This document shows positions 8,938 through 18,644 of a stretch of 64,000 nt of DNA, piece after piece. The first letter of the stretch is position 1, and each line of letters opens with the position of its first letter. The position numbers and the translations under genes are program-made. The DNA is from Lysobacter sp. (lineage in GTDB: Bacteria > Pseudomonadota > Gammaproteobacteria > Xanthomonadales > Xanthomonadaceae). Location of the stretch: assembly GCA_013141175.1 (NCBI GenBank), contig JABFRN010000001.1:2675234-2739233 (forward strand). Reading direction: 5' to 3'. Under the pieces are notes generated by a model. That model saw nothing but the letters and a program-made list of their open reading frames with translations. It searched no databases and had not been told where the DNA came from.

Positions 8938-10095
8938 TCAGTGATGGCCGTTGAACAGTTCGCGACCGATCAGCATCCGCCGGATCTCGTTGGTACCCGC
9001 GCCGATGGCGTAGAGCTTGGCGTCGCGCAGCAGGCGGCCGGTCGGGTATTCGTTGATGTAGCCGTTGCCGCCGAGGGTCTGGATGGCCTCCAGCGCCACC
9101 TGCACCGCCGAATCGGAGGCGTGCAGCAGGCAGCTCGCGGCATCGATGCGCGACTTGTGGCCGGCGTCGTAATCGCGCGCGACCTGATAGGCGAACGCGC
9201 GCGAGGACTGCAGCGCCGTGTACATGTCGGCGATCTTGGCCTGCATGATGCCGAAGGTGCCGATCGCCACGTCGAACTGCTTGCGCTCGCGCACGTAGGG
9301 CAGGGCGATATCCATCGCCGCCTGCATCAGGCCGAGCGGGCCGCCGCTCAGCACCAGGCGTTCGGTGTTCAGGCCGCTCATCAACACCTTCACGCCCTGA
9401 TGGACCTGGCCGAGCACGTTTTCGGCCGGAATCGCGCAGTCCTGGAACACCAGTTCGCAGGTGTTGCTGCCGCGCATGCCCAGCTTGTCGAGCTTCTGCG
9501 CGGTGCTGAAGCCCGGCATGCCCTTTTCGACGATGAAGGCGGTCATGCACTGGCTGCCCGCGTCCTTGCCGGCGGTGCGCATGTAGACCACGAGGACATC
9601 GGCCTCGGGGCCGTTGGTGATCCACATCTTGTTGCCGTTCGCGACCCAGATATCTCCATGCAGTTCGGCGCGACAGCTCATCGAGCCGACCACATCGGAG
9701 CCGGCGCCGGGTTCGCTCATCGCCAGCGCGCCTTTCCACTCGCCGCTGCACAGCTTCGGCAGGTATTTCTGGCGTTGGGCCTCGTTGGCATTCGCGTAGA
9801 GGTTGCTCACGCACAGGTTGGAATGCGCGCCGTAACTCAGGCCGACCGAGCCGGACGCGCGCGAGATTTCCTCCATCGCCACCAGGTGCGCGAGATACCC
9901 CATGTCGCTGCCGCCGTACTCGCCGGCGACGGTCATGCCGAGCAGGCCCATTTCGCCGAGTTTCGGCCACAGGTCCTGCGGAAAGATGTTCTCTTCGTCG
10001 ATCCTCGCCGCGCGCGGCGCGATTTCGGCGTCCGCGAAACGGCGCACTGCGTCGCGGAGGGCATCGATCTCTTCACCGAGCGGGAATGGGCGCAT
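8938..10095 (-). CDS. liuA: Isovaleryl-CoA dehydrogenase
   Basis: A 385-residue acyl-CoA dehydrogenase. The catalytic Glu sits in [15 protein letters not shown] (E245), the position and context characteristic of isovaleryl-CoA dehydrogenases; most other acyl-CoA dehydrogenases carry it near the C-terminus. FAD-binding motifs are present (SEPGAGSDV near 127-135, MWITNG, LGGNGY near 340). The enzyme oxidises isovaleryl-CoA to 3-methylcrotonyl-CoA in leucine breakdown and passes electrons to electron-transfer flavoprotein. The adjacent same-strand leucine dehydrogenase gene fits the pathway. The other liu genes (carboxylase, hydratase, lyase) are not in the window. Confidence 0.92.
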   Translation of the reverse strand: MRPFPLGEEIDALRDAVRRFADAEIAPRAARIDEENIFPQDLWPKLGEMGLLGMTVAGEYGGSDMGYLAHLVAMEEISRASGSVGLSYGAHSNLCVSNLYANANEAQRQKYLPKLCSGEWKGALAMSEPGAGSDVVGSMSCRAELHGDIWVANGNKMWITNGPEADVLVVYMRTAGKDAGSQCMTAFIVEKGMPGFSTAQKLDKLGMRGSNTCELVFQDCAIPAENVLGQVHQGVKVLMSGLNTERLVLSGGPLGLMQAAMDIALPYVRERKQFDVAIGTFGIMQAKIADMYTALQSSRAFAYQVARDYDAGHKSRIDAASCLLHASDSAVQVALEAIQTLGGNGYINEYPTGRLLRDAKLYAIGAGTNEIRRMLIGRELFNGHH

Positions 10096-10138
10096 GTTCA
10101 GATCCTTTGGATATATCGAAGAACTCGACGGAGCCGAA

Positions 10139-10159
10139 GCCCCCTTGAGTCAAGGGGGC
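10139..10159. terminator. Hairpin between leucine and isovaleryl-CoA dehydrogenase genes
   Basis: An 8-bp perfect stem (GCCCCCTT / AAGGGGGC) with the 5-nt loop GAGTC. It lies downstream of the leucine dehydrogenase stop on the minus strand and 44 bp upstream of the isovaleryl-CoA dehydrogenase start. There is no clear U-tract, so it may be a repeat element or an mRNA-stabilising hairpin instead of an intrinsic terminator. A second inverted repeat (TTGATCCAG / CTGGATCAA, about 10224-10248) overlaps the dehydrogenase stop codon. Confidence 0.4.
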
Positions 10160-10244
10160 GCCGCGGCAGCGGCGGGGACGTGGAAGAACATGGCGGGGCC
10201 CGGGTTTGTGCAACAAACCTGGGTTGATCCAGATGGAGCCTGGA

Positions 10245-11345
10245 TCAATGCCCGCGCATGCGGCCGAGGAATCGCGGCGCGGTACGGCCCATCGGCAGCT
10301 TGAGTTTGCCGATCGCGGCGATGCGCTCTTCGGCCAGGCGGTCGGCGGCGAGATAGGTCGGGATGCTGTCGCGATCGGAAATTTCGTAGATGCGCGCGAG
10401 GTTGTGGTAGATCGTGCGCATCATCCGCATCGCGCGCTCGCGGTTGTAGCCGTCGATTTCCAGCGAGACGTTCATCACGCCACCGGCATTGACCGCGTAA
10501 TCCGGTGCGTAGACGATGCCGCGCTTCATGACTTCGTCGCCGATCGCATTGTTGGCCAGCTGGTTGTTGGCCGCGCCGCAGATGATCTTGGCTTTCAGTC
10601 GCGGCAACGTGTGTTCGTTGATGGTGCCGCCGAGCGCGCACGGCGAATAGACATCGGCCGGCACGTCGTAGATTTCGTCGGGCGCGACCGCTTCGGCGCC
10701 GTATTCCTCGACCGCGCGTTCGATCAGCTCCTTGTTGATGTCGGTGACGAAGATCTTCGCGCCGCGTTCCTTCAACAGTTTCACGAACTCCATGCCGACG
10801 TGGCCGAGGCCCTGCACGGCGTAGCTGTGGCGGCCGACTTCCTCGTCGCCGTATTTCTTGTTGAGCGTGGCCATCAGGCCCTGCAGCGTGCCGTATGCGG
10901 TGAACGGCGAGGGGTCGCCGGAGCCGCCATGCACCTGGTGCACGCCGGTCACGTATTCGGTTTCGCGGTAGACGTATTCCATGTCGTTGACGTCGATGCC
11001 GACGTCTTCGGCGGTGATGTAGCGCCCGCCCAGCGTATCGACGAATTTGCCGAATGCGCGGAACAACGCTTCGGACTTGTCCTTCGACGGGTCGCCGATG
11101 ATCACCGCTTTGCCGCCGCCGATGTTCAGACCGGCCACCGCGTTCTTGTAGGTCATGCCGCGCGAGAGTCGGAGCACATCGTTCAGCGCGTCCTGCTCGG
11201 TCTTGTACGGCCACATCCGCAGACCGCCCAGCGCGGGGCCGAGCACGGTATTGTGGATCGCGACGATGGCTTTCAGGCCCGCGTCCTTGTTGTGGCAGAA
11301 CACGACCTGCTCGTGGCCGTGGTTTTCGATGTGTTCAAAGATCAT
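10245..11345 (-). CDS. Leucine dehydrogenase (branched-chain Glu/Leu/Phe/Val dehydrogenase family)
   Basis: A 366-residue amino acid dehydrogenase. The catalytic lysines sit in SRGMTYKNAVAGLNIGGGKA (K67 and K79, matching K68/K80 of Bacillus leucine dehydrogenases), and the NAD site is VQGLGHVGMEF (GLGHVG 179-184). The length and the GGLRMWPY substrate-site segment fit leucine dehydrogenase better than glutamate dehydrogenase (about 420-450 residues). It reversibly deaminates Leu, Val and Ile to branched 2-keto acids, which feed catabolism through the neighbouring isovaleryl-CoA dehydrogenase and also supply iso-branched fatty acid starters, abundant in Xanthomonadaceae. About 175 bp upstream are free for its promoter. 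Confidence 0.92.
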   Translation of the reverse strand: MIFEHIENHGHEQVVFCHNKDAGLKAIVAIHNTVLGPALGGLRMWPYKTEQDALNDVLRLSRGMTYKNAVAGLNIGGGKAVIIGDPSKDKSEALFRAFGKFVDTLGGRYITAEDVGIDVNDMEYVYRETEYVTGVHQVHGGSGDPSPFTAYGTLQGLMATLNKKYGDEEVGRHSYAVQGLGHVGMEFVKLLKERGAKIFVTDINKELIERAVEEYGAEAVAPDEIYDVPADVYSPCALGGTINEHTLPRLKAKIICGAANNQLANNAIGDEVMKRGIVYAPDYAVNAGGVMNVSLEIDGYNRERAMRMMRTIYHNLARIYEISDRDSIPTYLAADRLAEERIAAIGKLKLPMGRTAPRFLGRMRGH

Positions 11346-11522
11346 CGGAAGCTCCCGTGCGCCGACGCCTGATATTTCCAGTACGTCAGAGTATGTGGCA
11401 AGTCGTTGAATCTGTTTGAATCAGCGGCTTGGTGTGGCGGCCGATGCAGGCCGCAGGCGCCGTAGTCTAATGGAATCGTATGCAGCGGGTCTGGCCTTGG
11501 AATGACAGCGCTCGCCATGCCT

Positions 11523-12788
11523 TCAGAAGCTGCGGTACCGCCCCTGGCGGATCCACAGCGTCGCCAGCCATTTCGTGCCCGTTTCGACCGGTGTACCCGC
11601 ATGCAGCGAGTCCGGATCCAGACTGCCGTCCGGCATGAGGTTGTCGAAGATCACGGCTCGCCCTGGAAGCGGTTCCACGCGCACTCCAGGCGCCGGGAAT
11701 TCGGTCGCGCCGCCCGCGTCCACCGCATTCAGATAAACGCAGACGGTACGGATGCGGTTGCCGGCATGCGGGCGGTCCATCTGCAAGGTGCCCGGCGGCA
11801 GATAGTCGCGATGCGGTCGATACTGCTGGCCCGGCAGATAGCGCAGCACGGTCAACTGCTCGGCATTGGGCAGATCGATGCCCGCAGCGACGGCCATGCG
11901 CAACTGCGCCACGCGCAGCGCGCTGTTCTCCAGCAGCGGGTCGAAGCTCGCTTCGCTGCTGGTGCGCACCTGCAGGGTGTGGGGCACGCCGGTGACCGGA
12001 TCTGCGGTCTGCGAATCGTGCAGATGCGGCTGCGCGCAGGCGATCAGCAGCCGGCATTCGTCGACCGAGAAGAAACGGTCGATCACCGAGATGCGCGGCT
12101 GCGCACTCAGTGGCCGCATCGCGGGTGGCGACAATACGTCTTCGATCGACAGCCGTCGCGGCACGGTCTCGTCATCCACCGGCGGCGGCAGCGTGAAGTC
12201 GGGCAGCCGCACTGCGCCGTTCGCGGTGAGTTGCGCCCATAGGTCTTCGGCGACGTCGGGCTGCGCGTCGCAGCCCTCGCCATGCGCCAGACGCTCCGCC
12301 AGCAGCATCGCGGCGATCGCGCTGCCACGGCCTGCGGCGCGTTCCAGCAACTGCAGGCACAGCGACTGGTCGTCCGGATGCGGCTTGCGCCCGAAATGGA
12401 TCGCGGCGGTGAGCAGGGCCGGCGGAAAATTCGCCTGCACCGCGCGATGCAGGCGCTCGTTGATGTGCCCATCGCGAGGCAGCACCATGCCGCCCAGCGC
12501 GATCTGCACCAGCAGATCGCTGGCCAGCGGATGCCCGGCCTGTTCCGCACGCAGCAGCCACTGTGTCGCGGTCTGCGGCGCGGGCGCACCGGTGATGCCG
12601 TACAGCCGCATCCGCGCGTACTCCACCTGCGCCTCGACATGCCCGGCCTCCGCAGCGCGCAGATGCCAGTGCTGCGCGTCATCCATGCGCTGCGCATCGG
12701 CCAGCGCGCGCGCCAGCGCGAAGGCGTGTTCGGCCGAACCGGCTTCGGCGGCGGCCTGCAACCCGGCGAGCGGCATGGGCGCATTCAC
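11523..12788 (-). CDS. Sel1-repeat protein with C-terminal 2OG-Fe(II) oxygenase (prolyl 4-hydroxylase-like)
   Basis: A 421-residue two-part protein. Residues 1-190 contain short helical Sel1/TPR-like repeats (for example HLRAAEAGHVEAQVEYARMRLYG), usually protein-binding. Residues about 230-421 form a prolyl 4-hydroxylase alpha-type dioxygenase: iron ligands H326 and D328 in YRPHRDYL and H396 in DSLHAGTPV, and the 2-oxoglutarate-binding K406 in GTKWLA. It would hydroxylate a protein side chain, perhaps on a partner held by the repeats. I chose the GTG at 12786-12788 because it overlaps the stop of the upstream phospholipase D gene (GTGA); an ATG five codons in is the alternative. The longer open frame upstream lies inside the other gene. 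Confidence 0.85.
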   Translation of the reverse strand: MNAPMPLAGLQAAAEAGSAEHAFALARALADAQRMDDAQHWHLRAAEAGHVEAQVEYARMRLYGITGAPAPQTATQWLLRAEQAGHPLASDLLVQIALGGMVLPRDGHINERLHRAVQANFPPALLTAAIHFGRKPHPDDQSLCLQLLERAAGRGSAIAAMLLAERLAHGEGCDAQPDVAEDLWAQLTANGAVRLPDFTLPPPVDDETVPRRLSIEDVLSPPAMRPLSAQPRISVIDRFFSVDECRLLIACAQPHLHDSQTADPVTGVPHTLQVRTSSEASFDPLLENSALRVAQLRMAVAAGIDLPNAEQLTVLRYLPGQQYRPHRDYLPPGTLQMDRPHAGNRIRTVCVYLNAVDAGGATEFPAPGVRVEPLPGRAVIFDNLMPDGSLDPDSLHAGTPVETGTKWLATLWIRQGRYRSF

Positions 12789-14347
12789 AACTGGGACTCC
12801 ACGGGCATCCACGAGATCGCGGTCGCGCTGATGCGCTGCCAGGTGTCGGTGTCGGGCTCCGTCGATGCCATGGACGGCGGTTTCGCGGCGCGATCCAACC
12901 AGCGCGGGTTGCCATTCTTGTCCAGATGCATCCAATAGCTCAGCTCGGGTCCGGACAGACGCAGGTATTCGTCGCGCACGGCTTTGGCCAGATCGGCGTC
13001 GTCGAACATCACGCCCATCTCGGTGTTGAGATAGGCCGAGCGCGCGTCGAGATTGAACGAACCGATGAAGCCGCGCGCGTCGTCCACGCTGTAGGCCTTG
13101 GTGTGCAGGCTGGCGCCGCTGCTGCCGAACAGACTGCTGTCGGGGTGCCCCTGCGCGCGCAGCTCGTAGACATGTACGCCGCCGCCGATCAGGGCATCGC
13201 GATAGGGCTTGTACGCGCCGTAGACGGCGGCGACATCGTTCGCCGCCAGCGAGTTGGTGACGACGCCCACCGTCACGCCTTTACGGGCCAGGCCGGTCAT
13301 GGCGCCGGTGACATCGGGTCCGGGCACGAAATACGGCGAGATCAGCAGCACCTTGGCGTTCGCCGCCGACAGGTCGCGTTCGATCCGGTGCACCAGCCAT
13401 TCGTCGCGGCTGTCCGCTTCCCATTTCAGCGGCGGATCGGCGACCAGATGGATACGGTCGCTCCAGAACGGTTCGAGCCGCTTGCCGGCGTAGTCCTGCA
13501 CCCTGGGCGAAGCGGTGACCCGCTGCAGATAGCGCTGCGCTTCGGCGCTTTCGGCTTCGGTCCTGATCGCCTCGGCGATATCGTCGAAGGCGCCTTCCGG
13601 CGCGCGGCTCAGCCCGGCCAGCGGCACCGCGGCGGCGCTGTTCCAGTAACGGTCGAACATCGCGCTGGTTTCGGCCACCGCCGGGCCGAACAGCACCACG
13701 TCCAGATCGCGGAAATTCACTTCGCCGCCGGCGCCGAAATACTCCACGCCGATATTGCGTCCGCCCACCACCGCCACGCGGCCATCGGCGATCCACGCCT
13801 TGTTGTGCATGCGATGGTTGACGCTGAAGATGCGCTGGATCAGTTCGACGATCCGGGCCGGGCCGGTGCGGTTGCGGAACGGGTTGTACAGGCGCAGCTC
13901 GATGTTCGGATGGCTGTCCAGCAGCAGCAGCTTCGAGTCCATGCCCTCCGCATTCATGTCGTCCAGCAGCATGCGCACGCGCACGCCGCGCTCGGCGGCC
14001 CGCCAGGCTTCGCGGCCGAGCAGGCGCCCGGTGAGATCGTCGTGCCAGATGTAGTACTGCAGATCGAGACTGCGCCCGGCTTTCTGCGCCGACAGCGCGC
14101 GCGCGGCGAAGGCGTCAACGCCGTCGTTGACCAGCAGCGCCCCGGTCTTGCCCGGGTGTTCGGCCAGCAGCGGGGCGAGTTCGCGATCCAGTTCGGTCGC
14201 GTCGGCCTGCACCGCCATCGCGTGGCTCTTGTCGCCGTTGGCCGGCGGGGTGAAGTGGTTGGCCAGCAGCAGGCCGCTGCCGATCAGGGCGGCCAGCGAA
14301 AACGTCCCCCATCGCGCGACCCGCCAGAACCGTGTCATCGAACGCAT
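12785..14347 (-). CDS. Phospholipase D/cardiolipin synthase-family protein
   Basis: A 520-residue PLD-superfamily protein with two HKD motifs: [18 protein letters not shown] (H181, K183, D188) and [19 protein letters not shown] (H415, K417, D422). A hydrophobic N-terminal segment (about 13-30) anchors it in or exports it across the inner membrane. The spacing of the two catalytic halves and the YYIWHDD segment near 99 match ClsC-type cardiolipin synthases, which make cardiolipin from phosphatidylglycerol plus another phospholipid. The ATG at 14347 has GGGGAA seven bases upstream; a second ATG three codons later is possible. It is coupled to the downstream oxygenase gene by a 4-nt overlap and divergent from icmF. 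Confidence 0.88.
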   Translation of the reverse strand: MRSMTRFWRVARWGTFSLAALIGSGLLLANHFTPPANGDKSHAMAVQADATELDRELAPLLAEHPGKTGALLVNDGVDAFAARALSAQKAGRSLDLQYYIWHDDLTGRLLGREAWRAAERGVRVRMLLDDMNAEGMDSKLLLLDSHPNIELRLYNPFRNRTGPARIVELIQRIFSVNHRMHNKAWIADGRVAVVGGRNIGVEYFGAGGEVNFRDLDVVLFGPAVAETSAMFDRYWNSAAAVPLAGLSRAPEGAFDDIAEAIRTEAESAEAQRYLQRVTASPRVQDYAGKRLEPFWSDRIHLVADPPLKWEADSRDEWLVHRIERDLSAANAKVLLISPYFVPGPDVTGAMTGLARKGVTVGVVTNSLAANDVAAVYGAYKPYRDALIGGGVHVYELRAQGHPDSSLFGSSGASLHTKAYSVDDARGFIGSFNLDARSAYLNTEMGVMFDDADLAKAVRDEYLRLSGPELSYWMHLDKNGNPRWLDRAAKPPSMASTEPDTDTWQRISATAISWMPVESQL

Positions 14348-14495
14348 CGAACGCTTCCCCGTGGGAGCAGTCTCCCCATCCGCAGCAGTATCCACGCGGT
14401 ACAGGCCGGCGAGCAAGGACGCGGAGGCGGGCGGTCGCTGCCGGAGCGCCGCACGCTTACAATACGCACCAGCCTTTTCCAGCACGGAGCGCGCC

Positions 14496-17400
14496 ATGAG
14501 CACGCCAGCCGCACCCGCTCTCAACAAGACCACGCCTTCGGTGCAGAGCGAGACCTCGCCGCTGCGGTTCGTGACCGCCGCCAGTCTGTTCGACGGCCAC
14601 GACGCCGCCATCAACATCATGCGCCGGCTGATCCAGGCGCAGGGCGCGGAAGTCATCCACCTCGGCCACAACCGCAGCGTCGAGGACGTGGTCCGCGCCG
14701 CGCTGCAGGAAGACGCCGACGCCATCGCGCTGTCCAGCTACCAGGGCGGGCACGTCGAATACTTCAAGTACATGGTCGACATGCTGAAGGAACGTGGCGC
14801 TTCGCATATCAGGGTCTTCGGCGGCGGCGGCGGCACCATCACCCCGGAAGAGATCCGCGAATTGCAGGATTACGGCGTCGAACGCATCTACCACCCGAAC
14901 GATGGCATGCACATGGGCCTGGTCGCGATGATCGAGGACGTGGTGCGTCGCGCCGGCGCCGCGCGCCAGCCGGTGGAAACGCCGCATCGCGTCGATATCG
15001 CCAACGGCAACGGGCGGGATGAAATCACCATCGGCCATATGCTCAGCGCGATCGAAGAGGGCGCGATCGACGAATCCGAACTCGCGCACCTGCGCAAGGA
15101 ATGGCAACTGGCCGGCGGCAAGACGCCGGTGGTCGGCATCACCGGCACCGGCGGCGCCGGCAAGTCGTCGGTCACCGACGAACTGCTCAACCGCTTCCTC
15201 GCCAATTTCCCGGAGATGCGCATCGCGGTGATCTCGGTCGACCCCACCCGTCGCCGCACCGGCGGCGCGCTGCTCGGCGACCGCATCCGCATGAACTCGC
15301 TGCGCTCCATGCGCGTATTCATGCGCTCGATGGCGACCCGCCGCCAGCACGCGGCCACCAACATCGTACTGAAGGACTGCATCAGCTTCCTGAAGTCGCT
15401 GGGCTACGATCTGGTCATCGTCGAAACCGCCGGTATCGGCCAGAGCGATTCGGAGATCGTCGATCTCGTCGATTTCCCGATGTACGTCATGACCAGCGAC
15501 TTCGGCGCGCCCAGCCAGCTGGAAAAGATCGACATGCTCGATTACGCCGAGCTGGTCGTGCTGAACAAATTCGACAAGCGCGGCGCGGAAGACGCGCTGC
15601 GCGACGTGCGCAAACAGTGGAAGCGCAACCGCGTCGCGTTCCAGACCGCCGACGCGGATGTGCCGGTGTATTCCACCATCGCTTCGCAGTTCAACGACCC
15701 CGGCATCAGCTGGATGTTCGCGAACCTGTGCCGGTTGATGCGCGAAAAACTGTCGCTGCCGGCGGAGAAATGGTCGCCGGCCATCGACACCTCGTTGAAG
15801 GAACCGCGCGCCACCGTACTGATCCCCGGCAACCGCGTGCGCTATCTCGCCGAGATCGCCGAGCAGGGTCGCGGCATCAACCGCCGCATCGAATCGCAGG
15901 CCGACACCGCCGATCGCGCGCAGTCGTATTGGCAGTCGCTGCATGATCTGGGCGATGCGGCGTTGCCGAAGGCGCTGGAGCTGTACGTGAGCGACGCTTT
16001 GCTTCCCTCTCCCCCCGGGAGAGGGACCGAGGGAGAGGGTACGGCGACCAGTGACGTCTCTCGTGGCCCGAACCCTCTCCCCAACCCCTCTCCCGATGGG
16101 AGAGGGGCTCACGGCATCGACCGCACCCTCATCACCCTCCGCCAACGCTACAACGACGCAGTCCAATCGCTCGACTCCGAAGCCCTCAAGTTGCTGCGCG
16201 AATGGCCTGCGCGCCTGAAATCGATCGTCGATGAGGTGACCGAGTACCAGGTCCGCGACAAGACCATCCGCGTCGAAAACTACCGCGAGTCGCTGTCGTA
16301 CCAGAAGATCCCGAAGATCGCCGCGCCCACCTACAAAAGCTGGGGCGAACTGCTGACCTTCCTGCAGAAGGAAAACCTGCCCGGCTATTACCCCTACACC
16401 GGCGGCGTGTATCCGTACCGGCGCACCGGCGAAGACCCCATCCGCATGTTTGCGGGCGAGGGCACGCCGGAGCGCACCAACCGCCGCTTCCACTACCTCA
16501 GCGTCGGCCAGCCGGCCGCGCGCCTGTCGACCGCGTTCGACAGCGTCACCCTGTACGGCGAAGACCCGGCGATCCGTCCCGACATCTACGGCAAGATCGG
16601 CAACTCCGGCGTCAACATCGCCACGCTGGACGACATGAAGAAGCTGTACTCCGGCTTCGACCTCTGCGCGCCCAGCACCTCGGTGTCGATGACCATCAAC
16701 GGTCCCGCGCCGATCATCCTCGCGATGTTCATGAACACCGCGATCGACCAGCAGGTCGAGAAATACCTGCGCGCCGACAACGCACGCTGGGATGCGGCGC
16801 ACGCCACCATCGAAAAGCTGTTCGAAGGCAGGCGCCGCCCCGAATACAGCGGCCTGCTGCCCGAGACCAACGACGGCCTCGGTCTGGGTCTGCTCGGCGT
16901 GACCGGCGATCAGGTGGTCGATGCCGACACCTACGCGAAGATCAAGGCGCAGACCCTCGCCAGCGTGCGCGGCACCGTGCAGGCCGACATCCTCAAGGAA
17001 GACCAGGCCCAGAACACCTGCATCTTCAGCACCGAATTCGCGATGCGGATGATGGGCGACATCCAGCAGTATTTCGTCGACAGGAACGTCCGCAACTTCT
17101 ACTCGGTGTCGATCAGCGGTTATCACATCGCCGAAGCCGGCGCGAACCCGATCTCGCAGCTCGCCTTCACGCTGTCGAACGGCTTCACCATCGTCGAGTA
17201 TTACCTCGCGCGCGGCATGAGGATCGACGACTTCGCGCCCAACCTGTCGTTCTTCTTCAGCAACGGCATGGACCCGGAATACACCGTCATCGGCCGCGTC
17301 GCCCGCCGCATCTGGGCGCGTGCCATGCGCGAACGCTACGGCGCCGACGCCCGCAGCCAGATGATGAAGTACCACATCCAGACCAGCGGCCGTTCGCTGC

Positions 17401-18107
17401 ACGCGCAGGAAATCCAGTTCAACGATATCCGCACCACGCTGCAGGCCCTGTACGCGCTGTTCGACAACTGCAACAGCCTGCACACCAACGCCTACGACGA
17501 AGCCATCACCACGCCCACCGAAGAAAGCGTCCGCCGCGCCGTCGCCATCCAGATGATCATCAACAAGGAACTCGGCCTCAATTTCTGCGAGAACCCCTGG
17601 CAGGGCAGCTTCATCGTCGACAAGCTCACCGACATCGTCGAAGAAGCCGTCTACAAGGAATTCGAAGCCATCAGCGAGCGCGGCGGCGTGCTCGGCGCCA
17701 TGGACACCATGTACCAGCGCGGCAAGATCCAGGACGAGTCGATGACCTACGAACACAAGAAACACGACGGCAGCCTGCCGCTGATCGGCGTGAACACCTT
17801 CCTGCCGAAGGACCATGGCGGGGATATCGTCACCGAGATCGAACTCATCCGCTCGACCGAGGGGGAGAAGGGCCAGCAGATCGACAACGTCGCCAACTAT
17901 CAGCGCCTCCGCAACGCCGCTCTGCTCCCTCCCCCGCATGCGGGGGAGGGCTGGGGTGGGGGTGAACCGCTGAAGATCCTCCAGAAAACCGCCCGCGACC
18001 GCCAGAACGTCTTCACCTCGTTGATGGAAGCGGTGAAGACCCACTCGCTCGGGCAGATCAGCCATGCGCTGTATGACGTGGGTGGGGAGTATCGTAGGAA
18101 CATGTGA
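14496..18107 (+). CDS. icmF: Fused isobutyryl-CoA mutase IcmF
   Basis: A 1203-residue three-part enzyme: an N-terminal cobalamin-binding domain ([10 protein letters not shown]35 being the likely lower-axial Co ligand; about 25-160), a MeaI/ArgK-type G-protein chaperone with P-loop [12 protein letters not shown] (214-225), and a C-terminal acyl-CoA mutase barrel (about 590-1190) with [20 protein letters not shown]. This order defines IcmF. It interconverts isobutyryl-CoA and butyryl-CoA (some members also isovaleryl- and pivalyl-CoA), while the G domain gates cofactor loading. Start at ATG 14496 because the frame upstream lies antisense to the cardiolipin synthase gene. Oddities: two palindromic repeats are translated in frame (residues about 504-537 and 1144-1157), and the last 86 bp recur at 18833. 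Confidence 0.95.
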   Translation: MSTPAAPALNKTTPSVQSETSPLRFVTAASLFDGHDAAINIMRRLIQAQGAEVIHLGHNRSVEDVVRAALQEDADAIALSSYQGGHVEYFKYMVDMLKERGASHIRVFGGGGGTITPEEIRELQDYGVERIYHPNDGMHMGLVAMIEDVVRRAGAARQPVETPHRVDIANGNGRDEITIGHMLSAIEEGAIDESELAHLRKEWQLAGGKTPVVGITGTGGAGKSSVTDELLNRFLANFPEMRIAVISVDPTRRRTGGALLGDRIRMNSLRSMRVFMRSMATRRQHAATNIVLKDCISFLKSLGYDLVIVETAGIGQSDSEIVDLVDFPMYVMTSDFGAPSQLEKIDMLDYAELVVLNKFDKRGAEDALRDVRKQWKRNRVAFQTADADVPVYSTIASQFNDPGISWMFANLCRLMREKLSLPAEKWSPAIDTSLKEPRATVLIPGNRVRYLAEIAEQGRGINRRIESQADTADRAQSYWQSLHDLGDAALPKALELYVSDALLPSPPGRGTEGEGTATSDVSRGPNPLPNPSPDGRGAHGIDRTLITLRQRYNDAVQSLDSEALKLLREWPARLKSIVDEVTEYQVRDKTIRVENYRESLSYQKIPKIAAPTYKSWGELLTFLQKENLPGYYPYTGGVYPYRRTGEDPIRMFAGEGTPERTNRRFHYLSVGQPAARLSTAFDSVTLYGEDPAIRPDIYGKIGNSGVNIATLDDMKKLYSGFDLCAPSTSVSMTINGPAPIILAMFMNTAIDQQVEKYLRADNARWDAAHATIEKLFEGRRRPEYSGLLPETNDGLGLGLLGVTGDQVVDADTYAKIKAQTLASVRGTVQADILKEDQAQNTCIFSTEFAMRMMGDIQQYFVDRNVRNFYSVSISGYHIAEAGANPISQLAFTLSNGFTIVEYYLARGMRIDDFAPNLSFFFSNGMDPEYTVIGRVARRIWARAMRERYGADARSQMMKYHIQTSGRSLHAQEIQFNDIRTTLQALYALFDNCNSLHTNAYDEAITTPTEESVRRAVAIQMIINKELGLNFCENPWQGSFIVDKLTDIVEEAVYKEFEAISERGGVLGAMDTMYQRGKIQDESMTYEHKKHDGSLPLIGVNTFLPKDHGGDIVTEIELIRSTEGEKGQQIDNVANYQRLRNAALLPPPHAGEGWGGGEPLKILQKTARDRQNVFTSLMEAVKTHSLGQISHALYDVGGEYRRNM
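16005..16106. repeat. 102-bp palindromic repeat doublet inside the icmF reading frame
   Basis: Two arms in inverted orientation: left 16005-16040 (begins CCCTCTCCCCCCGGGAGAGG) and right 16072-16106 (ends CCCTCTCCCGATGGGAGAGG). Each arm is itself an imperfect hairpin and the two can pair with each other. The total length is divisible by three, and the element is read through as a Pro/Gly/Ser-rich loop between the G-protein and mutase parts. The palindrome-pair layout is that of REPIN/BIME elements, which normally sit between genes. Confidence 0.8.
17927..17963. repeat. Palindromic repeat (half element) inside icmF near its 3' end
   Basis: A 24-bp perfect palindrome (arms CCCTCCCCCGCA / TGCGGGGGAGGG) followed by CTGGGGTGGGGGT. 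It resembles one arm of the element at 16005 but with longer C/G runs. It is translated as [15 protein letters not shown] within the mutase domain, about 45 residues before the C-terminus. A related degenerate stretch (CTCCCTCCCCTGCGCGCGGG) occurs at 18925, just after the duplicated icmF tail. Confidence 0.75.
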
Positions 18108-18134
18108 AGCGATACGACCGAGAGTCACCAGGAT

Positions 18135-18644
18135 ATGGCCTTCAATCTGCGCGAAATTTTCCAAGCGCTTGCCGACGCGGACTACGTCGTCGTCGGCGGG
18201 TTTGCGGTCATCCTGCACGGCCACCTGCGTGCAACGCGCGATCTCGATCTCGTTATCGGTTTTGCGCCCGACAATGTCGCCAAAGCCTGCGATGCATTGT
18301 CCGCTATCGGCCTACGCCCACGACTGCCGGTGACGTTTCAGGATTTCACCGACCCGGCCAAGCGCGAAGACTGGTTCAGACATCGCAATATGCAGGTCTT
18401 TCCGCTGTGGGACCCCACGAATCCCGAGCGATCGGTGGATGTCTTCGTTCATGAGCCGATGGACTTCGCTTCCCTTCTTGAAAACTCGATCGTCAAAGAC
18501 CTGGACGGCGTACCGATCCGTGTGGCCTCCATCGCCCACATCATCGCGATGAAGCAAGCCGCCGGTCGTCGCCAGGACCTTGACGACATCGATGCCCTGC
18601 GCCAGATTGCAGGCGAAGCCGAACCATCGCGAGACGCGTCATGA
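18135..18644 (+). CDS. Nucleotidyltransferase-fold protein (AbiEii/DUF6036-like), possible toxin half
   Basis: A 169-residue protein with a minimal nucleotidyltransferase core: the Gly pair in VVVGGFAVILHG (G21-G22) and the metal-binding DLD of ATRDLDLVIGF (D36, D38), then a third acidic strand in RSVDVFVHEP. This GG...DxD arrangement is shared by MNT/AbiEii-type transferases that act as toxins by modifying tRNA or proteins, and by small NTases of unknown role. The stop overlaps the start of the next gene (ATGA at 18641-18644), a layout typical of toxin-antitoxin pairs. The gene lies only 27 bp past icmF, between icmF and a duplicate of the icmF 3' end, which implies insertion. The toxin role is inference. 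Confidence 0.7.
   Translation: MAFNLREIFQALADADYVVVGGFAVILHGHLRATRDLDLVIGFAPDNVAKACDALSAIGLRPRLPVTFQDFTDPAKREDWFRHRNMQVFPLWDPTNPERSVDVFVHEPMDFASLLENSIVKDLDGVPIRVASIAHIIAMKQAAGRRQDLDDIDALRQIAGEAEPSRDAS

Noticed and set aside
14457-18224. A 1255-codon open frame antisense to icmF, and similar long antisense frames elsewhere
   Set aside because: High GC with G/C third positions leaves few stops in the complementary frame; the predicted protein is Ala/Val/Gly/Asp/His-rich with no motifs, while the plus strand encodes all three IcmF domains.
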